64,000 nucleotides of DNA, from the NCBI RefSeq assembly GCF_039880525.1, contig NZ_CP156989.1:372001-436000 (forward strand), in the 5' to 3' direction. This stretch comes from Agrococcus sp. ProA11. Lineage in GTDB: Bacteria > Actinomycetota > Actinomycetes > Actinomycetales > Microbacteriaceae. Shown here piece after piece: positions 1 through 9,319 of the stretch; positions within the stretch are counted from its first letter, which is position 1, and the number at the start of each line of letters is the position of its first letter. The notes under the pieces are model-generated. The model saw only the letters and a program-made list of their open reading frames with translations. It was not told the DNA's origin and did not search any database. Position numbers and translations under genes: made by a program.

Positions 1-161
1 AGTCGGTGCCCGCGTACGTCGTGTTCAACGACAAGACGCTCGCGGCGATCGCCGAGCGCAAGCCCGCGACGATGGTCGAGCTCTCGACCATCTCCGGCGT
101 CGGCGAGTCGAAGCTCGAGCGCTACGGCGAGTCGGTGCTGGAGGTGCTGGCGAGCACATGA
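1..161 (+). CDS. recQ: RecQ-like DNA helicase, C-terminal end (partial)
   Basis: Only the last 52 codons are in the window. They read as an HRDC domain, the helical nucleic-acid-binding module at the end of RecQ helicases: PAYVVFND, then a helix, then ISGVGESKLERYG, which is the usual helix-hairpin-helix-like core. RecQ unwinds DNA 3' to 5' in recombination and repair. UvrD-like helicases of actinobacteria can also end in HRDC, so the assignment rests on the match to the RecQ version and cannot be proved without the upstream part. The TGA stop overlaps the next start (ATGA at 158-161), so the two genes are translationally coupled. Confidence 0.7.
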   Translation, partial: SVPAYVVFNDKTLAAIAERKPATMVELSTISGVGESKLERYGESVLEVLAST

Positions 162-532
162 GCGATCGCGTGCGGCTCGACGTCTGGATCTGGGCGGTGC
201 GGCTCGTGAAGACGCGCGCCGGCGCGACCGAGGCATGCCGCGGCGGGCACGTGAAGGTCGGCGGTCAGCCCGCGAAGGCCTCGCAGCAGGTGCGCATCGG
301 CGACGAGGTGCGCGTGCGCATCCACGGCTTCGACCGCGTCGTGATCGTCAAGCAGCTGCTGAAGAAGCGAGTGGGAGCGCCGGCGGCCGCGGAGGCGATC
401 GAGGACCGCTCGCCGCCACGGCCCACGGCGGTCGAAGCGGCGCAGATCCCGTTCCGGCCCAAGGGTGCCGGTCGCCCGACGAGCCGCGAGCGGCGAGAGA
501 TCGATCGACTGCGCGGGCGCGAGGCGGAGTGA
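158..532 (+). CDS. S4-domain RNA-binding protein (Hsp15/HslR-like)
   Basis: This 124-residue protein has an S4 domain over about residues 5-65 (RLDVWIWAVRLVKTR, then GGHVKVGG and VRIGDEVRV), the fold used by Hsp15 and some pseudouridine synthases to bind rRNA. The C-terminal half is basic and low in complexity (RPKGAGRPTSRERREIDRLR), as in Hsp15-like proteins. Hsp15 binds free 50S subunits with stalled nascent chains, and a similar ribosome-linked role is inferred here. The start ATG overlaps the helicase stop by 4 nt, so the pair forms an operon. Confidence 0.85.
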   Translation: MSDRVRLDVWIWAVRLVKTRAGATEACRGGHVKVGGQPAKASQQVRIGDEVRVRIHGFDRVVIVKQLLKKRVGAPAAAEAIEDRSPPRPTAVEAAQIPFRPKGAGRPTSRERREIDRLRGREAE

Positions 533-538
533 TGGTCC

Positions 539-766
539 TCAGCCGTCGCTGAGGGCCATGACGAACCAGATGATGCCCGGCACGAAGAGCACCGTGCCGA
601 GCACGAGCGCGCCCATGCCGAGCATGAGCTGCGGCTGGCCCGACTCCGTGCTGCGTCGCCGCTTCGCGCCGAGGCGCAGCAGCATGATGGCCGCAGCGAT
701 CACGCCAAGGCCCAGTGCCGCGAGCCAGATGCTCGCTCCCTGTCCGTACCCCTCGATGAAGTCCAT
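539..766 (-). CDS. Small two-helix membrane protein
   Basis: This is a 75-residue protein of unknown function with two hydrophobic segments (about residues 12-31 and 48-70) joined by a basic loop (RLGAKRRRSTES). The start is supported by a -10 box TAGTCT on the minus strand at 778-773, six bases before the ATG, giving a leaderless transcript. It converges on the S4 protein gene, with only 6 bp between the stops. Confidence 0.65.
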   Translation of the reverse strand: MDFIEGYGQGASIWLAALGLGVIAAAIMLLRLGAKRRRSTESGQPQLMLGMGALVLGTVLFVPGIIWFVMALSDG

Positions 767-835
767 GCCGGGAGACTAGCCATCGTTGCCGAGCGCACGG
801 TGGGAGCATCCGGCAGCGCCGGTAGGCTGGCAGGC

Positions 836-1687
836 GTGCCTCGTACCGCTGTCTCCCCGCTGATCGCCCGCTCCTGGCTGCTCGTGCCCGCCTCCAAGCC
901 GGAGTTGTTCGAGATCGCGCAGGAGAGCGACGCCGACGCGATCATCATCGACATCGAGGACGCGGTCGCGGCCAAGGACAAGGTGCAGGCGCGGGCGGAC
1001 ACCGTCGCGTGGCTCTCCAGCGGGCATCGGGCCTGGGTGCGCATCAACGACGCCGCGAGCGAGTTCTGGAGCACCGACCTGGCCGACCTGAAGGATGCGC
1101 CCGGCCTCGAGGGCGTGATGCTCGCGAAGACCGAGTCGGCCAGCCACGTGGACGACACCGCCGACCGGCTCCCTGAGGGCATGCCGATCCTGGCGCTGGT
1201 GGAGACCGCTCGCGGCGTGTTGCACGTCGAGCGGATCGCATCCGCGCCCGCCACCTTCCGGCTCGCGTTCGGCACCGGCGACTTCAAGCGCGACACCGCG
1301 ACCGGCGACGACCCGATCGCGCTGGCCTATGCACGCTCGCAGCTCGTGATCGCGTCGCGGGCAGCACGGCTGCCGGCGCCGATCGATGGCCCCACCCTGT
1401 CGGCGGAGGCGCTGGTCGAGGGCACGCGCCTGTCGAAGGAGATGGGCATGTCGGGCAAGCTGTGCCTCACGCACACGCAGGCGGCGACCATCAACGCCGG
1501 GCTGGCGCCGAGTGAGGAAGAGGTCGCGTGGGCACACGCCTTCGTGCGCGCGTTCGAGGAGTCGGGCGGCAAGATCACCGACGGCAGCGACCTCCCGCGC
1601 CTGGCGCGCGCCCAGAAGATCCAGACCCAGGCCCGCGACTTCGGCATCGAGGCCGATGAGGCCACGCTGGAGAGCCTGAACTACTGA
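836..1687 (+). CDS. CoA ester lyase, HpcH/HpaI aldolase/citrate lyase beta family
   Basis: This 283-residue TIM-barrel enzyme has the CitE-type signatures RSWLLVPA near the N terminus, DIEDAV (metal and acyl-CoA site) and LALVETARG. The family cleaves or forms acyl-CoA esters such as citryl-, malyl- or citramalyl-CoA. The exact substrate cannot be read from sequence, and there are no citrate lyase alpha or gamma genes beside it, so a stand-alone citramalyl- or malyl-CoA lyase-like role is more likely than citrate lyase. GTG at 836 is chosen because TAGGCT (823-828) lies 7 nt upstream, the leaderless pattern seen throughout the window. An in-frame ATG at 800 lies upstream of that box. Confidence 0.85.
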   Translation: MPRTAVSPLIARSWLLVPASKPELFEIAQESDADAIIIDIEDAVAAKDKVQARADTVAWLSSGHRAWVRINDAASEFWSTDLADLKDAPGLEGVMLAKTESASHVDDTADRLPEGMPILALVETARGVLHVERIASAPATFRLAFGTGDFKRDTATGDDPIALAYARSQLVIASRAARLPAPIDGPTLSAEALVEGTRLSKEMGMSGKLCLTHTQAATINAGLAPSEEEVAWAHAFVRAFEESGGKITDGSDLPRLARAQKIQTQARDFGIEADEATLESLNY

Positions 1688-1695
1688 CGGACGCG

Positions 1696-1729
1696 ATGAT
1701 GGCGGGGCGCCGGAGCGCCCCGCCATCAT
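1696..1729. terminator. Bidirectional intrinsic terminator
   Basis: Two perfect 15-nt arms (1696-1710 and 1715-1729) enclose a CGGA loop. The hairpin lies between the convergent CoA lyase and CsbD genes, so it can end transcripts from both sides. Confidence 0.75.
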
Positions 1730-1738
1730 TGTGAAGGA

Positions 1739-1933
1739 TCAGTGGTTGAACGTGTCCTTGACGTCGTTGCCGGCGTCCTTGACGTGCTCGCCCGCCTGAT
1801 TCGCATTGGCGACGGCCTGGTCCGTGTGGCCCTGCGCCTCCATGCTCTCGTTGTCGGTCGCGTCGCCGAGGCCTTCCTTGGCCTTGCCGACGCCTTCCTT
1901 GGCTGCGTTCGAGATCTTGTCATCGAGACCCAT
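1739..1933 (-). CDS. CsbD family stress-response protein
   Basis: This 64-residue hydrophilic protein starts MGLDDKISNAAKEGVGKAKEGLG, the usual CsbD-like pattern of repeated K/A/E helices with Gly breaks. CsbD of Bacillus is a sigma-B general stress protein of unknown mechanism. A consensus ribosome site (AAGGAGG) precedes the ATG, unlike the many leaderless genes nearby, which fits a strongly translated stress protein. The gene is monocistronic. Confidence 0.9.
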   Translation of the reverse strand: MGLDDKISNAAKEGVGKAKEGLGDATDNESMEAQGHTDQAVANANQAGEHVKDAGNDVKDTFNH

Positions 1934-2002
1934 ACGAACCTCCTTGATCGTTGGGAGCGATTGCTCCGCGATCCAACCTAGGAGGGCAGCCTGGGAACCG
2001 CC

Positions 2003-3793
2003 TCAATCCTCCGCGTCGCGCGATCGCTGCCGGCCGCCGGCGTCGACGACCGGGATCGGCGAGGTAGTGACGGGCGGTGCGTAGGAGCCCGGCCCGGAGC
2101 CATCGGCCTCGAGCTGCGCCGTGCGAGCGCGCTCGTCGAGCGCCTCCTCCATCGCCGACTTCTGTCGCAGCGGCGGCGCCTTGAAGAAGATCGCGAGCAG
2201 GAACGCGGCGGCCACGACCGCGAGCCCGACCCAGAACGGCCCTGTGGTGGCGTTGCTGAAGCCGTCCAGGAACGGTGCGGCGAGACGCGGGTCGGCGGTG
2301 TTCAGGAATGAGGAGTCGTTGTCGAGCGCGCTGCCGAGCTGCTCAGGCTGCTGCAGCACGTCGAGGATGCGCGCGTTGCCGGGGTCTGCGAGCACGTCGG
2401 GCTCCTGCGCCGCCTGCGCCAGCTGGGCGCGCAGGTCGGGGCGGGCGAACGCCTCTGCGAGCGCGTCCGGCAGCCGTGTGTAGAGCAGCGAGAAGGCGAC
2501 GGCGACGCCGGTGGTGCCACCCAGCTGTCGGAAGAACGTCGAGGCGCTCGTCGCGACTCCCATGTCCTTCGGGCGCACCGCGTTCTGCGACGCGATCGTC
2601 AGCGTCTGCAGCAGCTGGCCGAGCCCGAGCCCGATGAAGAGCTGAGCCAGCAGCAGCATCCACAGCGGGCTGTTGAACTGCAGCGTCACGAGCACGCCGT
2701 ACCCGACGGCCATGACGCCGAGGCCCACGACCGGGAACAGCCGGTAGCGACCGGTGCGCCCGATGATCTGTCCGGAGGCGATGGAGGCGATCATGAGGCC
2801 GAGGATCATCGGCAGGGTCGCGAAGCCGGCCTCGGTGGGATTCATGCCGTGCACGATCTGCAGCACGAACGGGATCATCATCATCGCGGCGAACATCGCG
2901 AAGCCGGTGAAGACGCCCAGCAGCGTGGCCATCGAGAACGTGCTGTTGCGGAACAGGTGGAGCGGGATGAGCGCGGTGTCGCCCATGCGGGTCTCGACCA
3001 CGACGAACAGGACGATGCCGATCGCGCCGATGAGGTAGCAGGCGATCGCGGCCGTGGACGCCCAGCCCCATTCGCGACCCTGCTCTGCCACCAGCAGCAG
3101 CGGCACGACGCCCATCACGAGCAGTGCGGCGCCCCACCAGTCGATCTTGACCCGCTCGTGGTGGGCAGGCAGGTGGAGGTAGCGGAAGACCATCCAGAGT
3201 GCGGCAATGCCGATCGGCAGGTTGAACAGGAAGACCCAGCGCCAGCCCTCCAGGAAGAGGATCTCCTCGGTGCCGGCCAGCACGCCGCCGATGAGCGGGC
3301 CGAGGATGGACGAGACGCCGAAGACGGCGAGGAAGTAGCCCTGGTACTTGGCGCGCTCGCGGGGATTGAGCACGTCGGCCATGATCGTCAGCGGCAGGGA
3401 CATGAGGCCGCCGGCGCCCAGGCCCTGCAGCGCGCGGAAGGCCGCGAGCTGCACCATGTCCTGCGCGAACGACGAGGCGATCGATCCGACCAGGAACAGC
3501 GCGATGGCGACCAGGAAGAGCGGCCGTCGGCCGAAGATGTCGCTCAGCTTGCCGTAGATGGGTGTGACGATGGTCGACACGATGAGGAACGCGGTCACCA
3601 CCCACACCTGCAGCTCGAGCCCCTGGAGGTCGTCTGCGATGGTGCGCATCGACGTGCCGACCACCGTCTGCGAGATCGACGAGAGGAACATCGCGATCAT
3701 GAGGCCGATGAGCACGAGGGTGATCTGGCGCTGGGTCATCAAGGGGGTAGGCGCCGCGGCGGCGTCACCCGAGCGCGTGTCGCGCTGAGGCAT
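2003..3793 (-). CDS. DHA2-family (14-helix) MFS multidrug exporter
   Basis: A 596-residue major facilitator with about 14 predicted helices, of the EmrB/QacA type. Family marks are the loop 2-3 motif GKLSDIFGRRPLF, the motif C-like stretch GVSSILGPLIGG in helix 5, and a long soluble C-terminal tail after the last helix (FKAPPLRQKSAMEEALDERARTA onward). Such proteins export hydrophobic drugs or dyes by proton antiport; the substrate is unknown here. No TetR-type regulator sits next to it. A minus-strand GATACT box at 3853-3848 could be the -10 of its promoter, leaving a leader of about 50 nt. Confidence 0.9.
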   Translation of the reverse strand: MPQRDTRSGDAAAAPTPLMTQRQITLVLIGLMIAMFLSSISQTVVGTSMRTIADDLQGLELQVWVVTAFLIVSTIVTPIYGKLSDIFGRRPLFLVAIALFLVGSIASSFAQDMVQLAAFRALQGLGAGGLMSLPLTIMADVLNPRERAKYQGYFLAVFGVSSILGPLIGGVLAGTEEILFLEGWRWVFLFNLPIGIAALWMVFRYLHLPAHHERVKIDWWGAALLVMGVVPLLLVAEQGREWGWASTAAIACYLIGAIGIVLFVVVETRMGDTALIPLHLFRNSTFSMATLLGVFTGFAMFAAMMMIPFVLQIVHGMNPTEAGFATLPMILGLMIASIASGQIIGRTGRYRLFPVVGLGVMAVGYGVLVTLQFNSPLWMLLLAQLFIGLGLGQLLQTLTIASQNAVRPKDMGVATSASTFFRQLGGTTGVAVAFSLLYTRLPDALAEAFARPDLRAQLAQAAQEPDVLADPGNARILDVLQQPEQLGSALDNDSSFLNTADPRLAAPFLDGFSNATTGPFWVGLAVVAAAFLLAIFFKAPPLRQKSAMEEALDERARTAQLEADGSGPGSYAPPVTTSPIPVVDAGGRQRSRDAED

Positions 3794-3897
3794 GGGAGGT
3801 CCTGTTCTGACGAAGTCGTTAGCCCGACGAACGGTCTAGGGCGCAAACAGTATCCCACGCTCCCGGCCCGGCGCGCGCATCGTGCGACCATGGAGCC

Positions 3898-4686
3898 GTG
3901 CGGAAGGTGCTGACGATGGTGCTCGCGGCGCTCCTGGTGAGCGGCTGCGGCCAGGCCGAGACCCCGGGTGCGACAGTCGACGCGTCCGAGTCCCCGACCG
4001 CGTCCGCTCGGGCGGCCGAGCCGGCGTCGGCGGCACCGAGCCCGACGCCCGCAGCGACCGCCGAGCCCACGCCCGAGCCGACAGCGCGGTGGGACGTCGA
4101 CTCGGCAGCCAGCCTGCAGGTCATCGTGAACAAGCTGCGGCCTATGGACCCGGCCGACTTCGCGCCCCAGCTCGTGCCGGTGTCGACCGAGAACGAGGAC
4201 GGCGCAGAAGTCGTGCGACCCGAGCTCGATGCCGCCCTGACCGAGATGGATGCCGCCATGCGCGCAGCGATCGGCGAGGGCACCTTCGTCACCTCGTCCT
4301 ACCGCTCCTACGGGTTGCAGGCGCAGTACTACCAGAACGCGATCGACCGCTACGGGCAGCAGGCGGCAGACACGACGAGCGCGCGCCCGGGTCACTCCGA
4401 GCACCAGACCGGACTCGCGATCGACCTGCAGTCGACCTCGCGCGAGTGCCGCCTCGACCACTGCTTCGGCGAGACCGAGGCGGGGCGCTGGATCGCGCAG
4501 CACGCGTGGGAGTTCGGGTTCGTGCTGCGGTATCCACCGGGGGCGGATGCGGTGACCGGCTACGCCTGGGAGCCATGGCACCTGCGCTTCGTCGGCACCG
4601 ACGTGACGACCGCGATGCACGAGCACGGCACGGTCACGCTCGAGGAGTTCTTCGGGCTGGCGCCCGCGCCGGAGTACGCCTCGTGA
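3898..4686 (+). CDS. VanY-like M15 D-alanyl-D-alanine carboxypeptidase, lipoprotein
   Basis: This 262-residue protein carries a lipoprotein signal (LLVSG before Cys17) and then a Thr/Pro/Ala-rich linker to about residue 60. The catalytic domain has SSYRSYGLQ, the zinc site H169-x6-D176 in HSEHQTGLAIDL, and the EPWH motif (E225, H228), which is the complete M15B set. The enzyme should trim the terminal D-Ala from peptidoglycan stem peptides outside the membrane. The GTG start at 3898 lies six bases after GACCAT, so the message is probably leaderless. The stop overlaps the GTG of the next gene (GTGA), which makes this the first gene of a cell-surface operon. Confidence 0.9.
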   Translation: MRKVLTMVLAALLVSGCGQAETPGATVDASESPTASARAAEPASAAPSPTPAATAEPTPEPTARWDVDSAASLQVIVNKLRPMDPADFAPQLVPVSTENEDGAEVVRPELDAALTEMDAAMRAAIGEGTFVTSSYRSYGLQAQYYQNAIDRYGQQAADTTSARPGHSEHQTGLAIDLQSTSRECRLDHCFGETEAGRWIAQHAWEFGFVLRYPPGADAVTGYAWEPWHLRFVGTDVTTAMHEHGTVTLEEFFGLAPAPEYAS

Positions 4687-5900
4687 GCCGCGACCGCATC
4701 CCTCGCCTGCGTGCGGCGGCGATCGCGGCGGCGGCTCTCGTCGCGATCGCCGGCTGCACCGGCCCCGCAGCGGAGCCGGTGCCATCGACCGAGCCCGGAG
4801 CATCCGCGCCGGCCGAGCCTTCCGTGCCTGCGTCATCCACGCCCGCGCCGCCCGAGCCGACGCCGTCGAGCGACGAGACGGTCGTTGAGGTGTCCGCACT
4901 CGGCGACATGCTCCCGCACCAGACGATCCTCGACGGCGCGCAGACCGCCGAGGGCTGGGACTTCACGCGCTACTTCGACGACATCACGCCGGTGCTCGCC
5001 TCATCCGGCATGGTGGCGTGCAACCTCGAGGCGCCGGTCGCCGGCGACGAGCTGGGCGTCAGCGCCTACCCGGCGTTCAACGCGCCGGCGGCGTTCGCCG
5101 CCGACCTCGCGGCATCCGGATGCACCGCCTTCAGCACCGCGAACAATCACGCGCTCGACGCCGGCATGCGCGGGCTGGAGATCACCGCCGACGTGCTCGA
5201 CGCGCTGCCGGTGACCTGGCACGGCACCGCGCGCTCGGCTGCGGAGCAGCTGCAGCCGGCGATCACGGAGGTCGACGGCATCCGCATCGCGTTCGTCTCG
5301 GCGACGGCGCTGACGAACGTCGCCGGCCCCGCGACGAGCCTCACGATGCTGTCGGATCGCGCGGTCGTCGAGCAGCTGATGGCGACGGCGACCGCGGAGG
5401 CAGACGTCGTGATCGTCGCTGCGCACTGGGGGGTCGAGTACGCGCCGACGGTGCACGCGTCGCAGCGCTCGACGGCCGAGTGGCTGTCGTCGCTCGGCGC
5501 CGACGTCATCCTGGGCGCGCACCCGCACGTGCTCGAGCCCGTCGAGTGGGTCGAGAGCGCCGCCGGGCGCACGCTGGTCTGGTACTCGCTCGGCAACGGG
5601 CTGTCGTCGCAGATCGACGTGCCGCGGGTGTTCAGCGCGATCGGCCGCTTTGACATCGTGCGGGGCGCCGACGGCATCGAGATCCGCGACCCCCGCGCGA
5701 TCCCGATCTACATGCACTTCGACTGGACCGTGGCCGATCGGCGTGCCGGCAACCTCGCGACCCGCTCGAATCCGCGCCTCTACCTGCTGGAGGACGCTGC
5801 CGAACCGCTCACCCGCTCCGCCTGGGAGACGACGCCGGAGGCGCAGCGCGCCGTAATTGCCGACACGCTCGGCCCGGAGGTCACGCTCGTCGACCGCTGA
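4683..5900 (+). CDS. CapA family lipoprotein, copy 1
   Basis: This 405-residue CapA/PGA-synthesis-like protein has a metallophosphoesterase-like fold. A lipobox ends at Cys25 (VAIAGC), followed by an Ala/Pro/Ser/Glu-rich spacer. The core carries GDMLPHQT, NLEAP, TANNHALDAG, HWGVEY and GAHPHVLEPVEW, all typical CapA metal-site segments. CapA takes part in poly-gamma-glutamate capsule formation in Bacillus, but most homologues are of unknown function and no CapB or CapC lies nearby, so a capsule role is not claimed. The start is GTG at 4683, overlapping the peptidase stop; the longer reading frame upstream only shadows that gene. Confidence 0.88.
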   Translation: MSRDRIPRLRAAAIAAAALVAIAGCTGPAAEPVPSTEPGASAPAEPSVPASSTPAPPEPTPSSDETVVEVSALGDMLPHQTILDGAQTAEGWDFTRYFDDITPVLASSGMVACNLEAPVAGDELGVSAYPAFNAPAAFAADLAASGCTAFSTANNHALDAGMRGLEITADVLDALPVTWHGTARSAAEQLQPAITEVDGIRIAFVSATALTNVAGPATSLTMLSDRAVVEQLMATATAEADVVIVAAHWGVEYAPTVHASQRSTAEWLSSLGADVILGAHPHVLEPVEWVESAAGRTLVWYSLGNGLSSQIDVPRVFSAIGRFDIVRGADGIEIRDPRAIPIYMHFDWTVADRRAGNLATRSNPRLYLLEDAAEPLTRSAWETTPEAQRAVIADTLGPEVTLVDR

Positions 5901-5976
5901 CCGCGCAGGTGCACCGAGCACGTGGACCGCGCAGATGCACCGAGCAGCGGCGGGCAAGAGGTCGTACCCTGCGAGC

Positions 5977-6294
5977 ATGGCAAAGGTCGGTGGCGGAGGG
6001 TCCAAGCGCGGCGGGTTCCGCGGCGGCGGCGGTGGGTTCCGCCGCAGCACGAGCTCCCGCAGCTTCTTCGGCGGCGGCTCGCGCTCCGGCGGCGGTGGCT
6101 CCTTCGGCAGCTCGCGCGGCGGCACCCGCAGCACCGGTTCGCGTCGCTCGAGCGGTTGGAGCTGGTCAGGCACGGGCGCCCGTCACTCCTCGCGCGGCAG
6201 CGGCGCCCCGCGAACCGGCGGGGACTGGACGAGCGCACTGTGGGCGATCGTGATCATCGTCGTCGTCTACGCATTGATCGCGCTGGGGGCATGA
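5977..6294 (+). CDS. Gly/Ser/Arg-rich protein with C-terminal membrane helix
   Basis: This 105-residue protein of unknown function consists of about 75 residues of GGG, SRS and RGG-type low-complexity sequence and a single C-terminal hydrophobic helix (WTSALWAIVIIVVVYALIALGA). It has no recognisable domain. The start ATG lies six bases after TACCCT (5965-5970), so it has its own leaderless promoter, although it sits between two CapA paralogues. The stop overlaps the next start (ATGA region 6291-6294), so the second CapA gene is coupled to it. RGG-like tracts can bind nucleic acid or polyanions, but nothing here proves that. Confidence 0.7.
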   Translation: MAKVGGGGSKRGGFRGGGGGFRRSTSSRSFFGGGSRSGGGGSFGSSRGGTRSTGSRRSSGWSWSGTGARHSSRGSGAPRTGGDWTSALWAIVIIVVVYALIALGA

Positions 6295-7493
6295 TGCGGC
6301 GCCTGCTGACTGCGGCCCTGGCCAGCGCGCTGCTGCTCACCGGCTGCCAGCAGGGCTCGCTCGACCCGTCGCCCTCCGCCACGACCGAGCCCGCCGCATC
6401 GGCAACGCCGACGCCCACGCCGGAGCCGGTCACCGTCTCGGTGAGCGCGATGGGCGACATCCTGCCGCACGACTCTGTCACGGCGGATGCGCTCCAGCCC
6501 GACGGCTCCTACGACTACGGGCAGTTCTTCGATGCGGCGCGGCCGATCTGGGCCGACAGCGATCTCGTCTACTGCAATCAGGAGGCGCCCAGTGCGGGCG
6601 TCGAGCTCGGACTCACCTACTTCCCGGCCTTCAACGCACCGGTCGAGTTCGCCGAGGGCATCGCTGACGCGGGCTGCAACACCATCGGGCTCGGCAACAA
6701 CCACACCTTCGACCGCGGCCAGGAGGGCATCGATCGCACGCTGGCCGTGTGGGACGAGCTCGATCCGCTGCTCATCCACGGCGCGTTCCGCTCTGAGAAC
6801 GAGCAGGCGGCAGTGCCGACGACCGAGGTCGCCGGCGAGGGCGGAGCGTCGCTGACGGTCGCGTTCCTGAACTTCATCGACCTCTCCAACAACCCCACGA
6901 ACGAGTACGCGGTGACGTGGCTGGACGATCCGCTGGTCGAGCAGCAGCTGGGGGAGGCGGCCGAGACCGCCGACGCCACCATCGTCGCCGTGCACTGGGG
7001 CGACGAGTACTCCGGCACCGTCAACGCCAGGCAGCGCGAGCAGGCGCAGCGATTGGCCGAGCTGGGCGCTGACGTGATCCTCGGCACCCACCCGCACGTG
7101 CTGCAGGAGGCCGAGTGGCTCGAGCGCGCCGACGGCTCGCGCGCGTTCGTCTACTACTCGCTCGGCAACGCGGTGTCGACGCAGATGGCGATCCCGCGGG
7201 TGGTGAGCGCGGTCGCGCAGTTCGACCTGGTGGGGGAGCCCGGCGGCGAGGTGGAGGTCGTCGACCCCGCCGCTGTCCCGATCTACATGCACTTCGACCT
7301 GACGCCGTCGCAGTTCGTCAATCGTCAGTGGGTGAACCGTCGCAACCTGCAGCTGCACCCGCTCGTCGACGCCGCCGAGCCGATCACGCGGTCGGCCTGG
7401 CGCAACGAGCTGACCGTCGAGTCGGGCCTCCAGCTGGTCACGGACGCGCTCGGCCCCGACGTGCGCATCATCAGCGACTCCTTCGCCCCCTGA
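6291..7493 (+). CDS. CapA family lipoprotein, copy 2
   Basis: This 400-residue paralogue of the CapA protein at 4683-5900 has a lipobox at Cys19 (LLLTGC), a Thr/Pro-rich spacer and the same motif order: GDILPHDS, NQEAP, GNNHTFDRG, HWGDEY, GTHPHVLQEAEW, YYSLGN. Both copies end with closely matching segments (PIYMHFD, then AEPITRSAW or AEPLTRSAW), so they arose by duplication and then diverged. It is probably anchored to the outer face of the membrane. The start is ATG at 6291 or 6294, overlapping the preceding stop. Confidence 0.87.
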   Translation: MMRRLLTAALASALLLTGCQQGSLDPSPSATTEPAASATPTPTPEPVTVSVSAMGDILPHDSVTADALQPDGSYDYGQFFDAARPIWADSDLVYCNQEAPSAGVELGLTYFPAFNAPVEFAEGIADAGCNTIGLGNNHTFDRGQEGIDRTLAVWDELDPLLIHGAFRSENEQAAVPTTEVAGEGGASLTVAFLNFIDLSNNPTNEYAVTWLDDPLVEQQLGEAAETADATIVAVHWGDEYSGTVNARQREQAQRLAELGADVILGTHPHVLQEAEWLERADGSRAFVYYSLGNAVSTQMAIPRVVSAVAQFDLVGEPGGEVEVVDPAAVPIYMHFDLTPSQFVNRQWVNRRNLQLHPLVDAAEPITRSAWRNELTVESGLQLVTDALGPDVRIISDSFAP

Positions 7494-7501
7494 TCCCGTC
7501 C

Positions 7502-7564
7502 GTCAACCGGTCAGGTGGTCTGGCGGCCGGGTTTCCGGCTCGCCGCGCCAGGGAGCCGGTTGAC
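7502..7564. repeat. Palindromic intergenic element, family 1, copy A
   Basis: The ends are GTCAACCGG (7502-7510) and its exact inverse CCGGTTGAC (7556-7564), with GGTGGTCTGGC inside. It fills the gap between the convergent capA copy 2 and pgm genes. Related elements lie at 21244-21300, 43199-43480 and 44507-44569. It may act as a two-way terminator, but the sequence conservation at the tips goes beyond what a terminator needs. Confidence 0.7.
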
Positions 7565-7572
7565 CGACGCGG

Positions 7573-9207
<1,635 letters not shown>

Positions 9208-9319
9208 GACCCCATCCAAGCACCGAGCCCCTGTGACGGCGAGGTCCGGCTCTCGACAGCCCCAGCGGTGAGGAAGTGCCCCATTGCCGCGCTCCCGTGC
9301 GCGTGCGACCATGCGACAC

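Noticed and set aside
2849-3913. A 354-codon His/Asp/Glu-rich plus-strand frame
   Set aside because: It is antisense to the MFS exporter and shows the typical composition of a complement of hydrophobic codons.
4683-7493. Poly-gamma-glutamate capsule locus
   Set aside because: Two CapA-like proteins are present but no CapB or CapC ligase/transport subunits.
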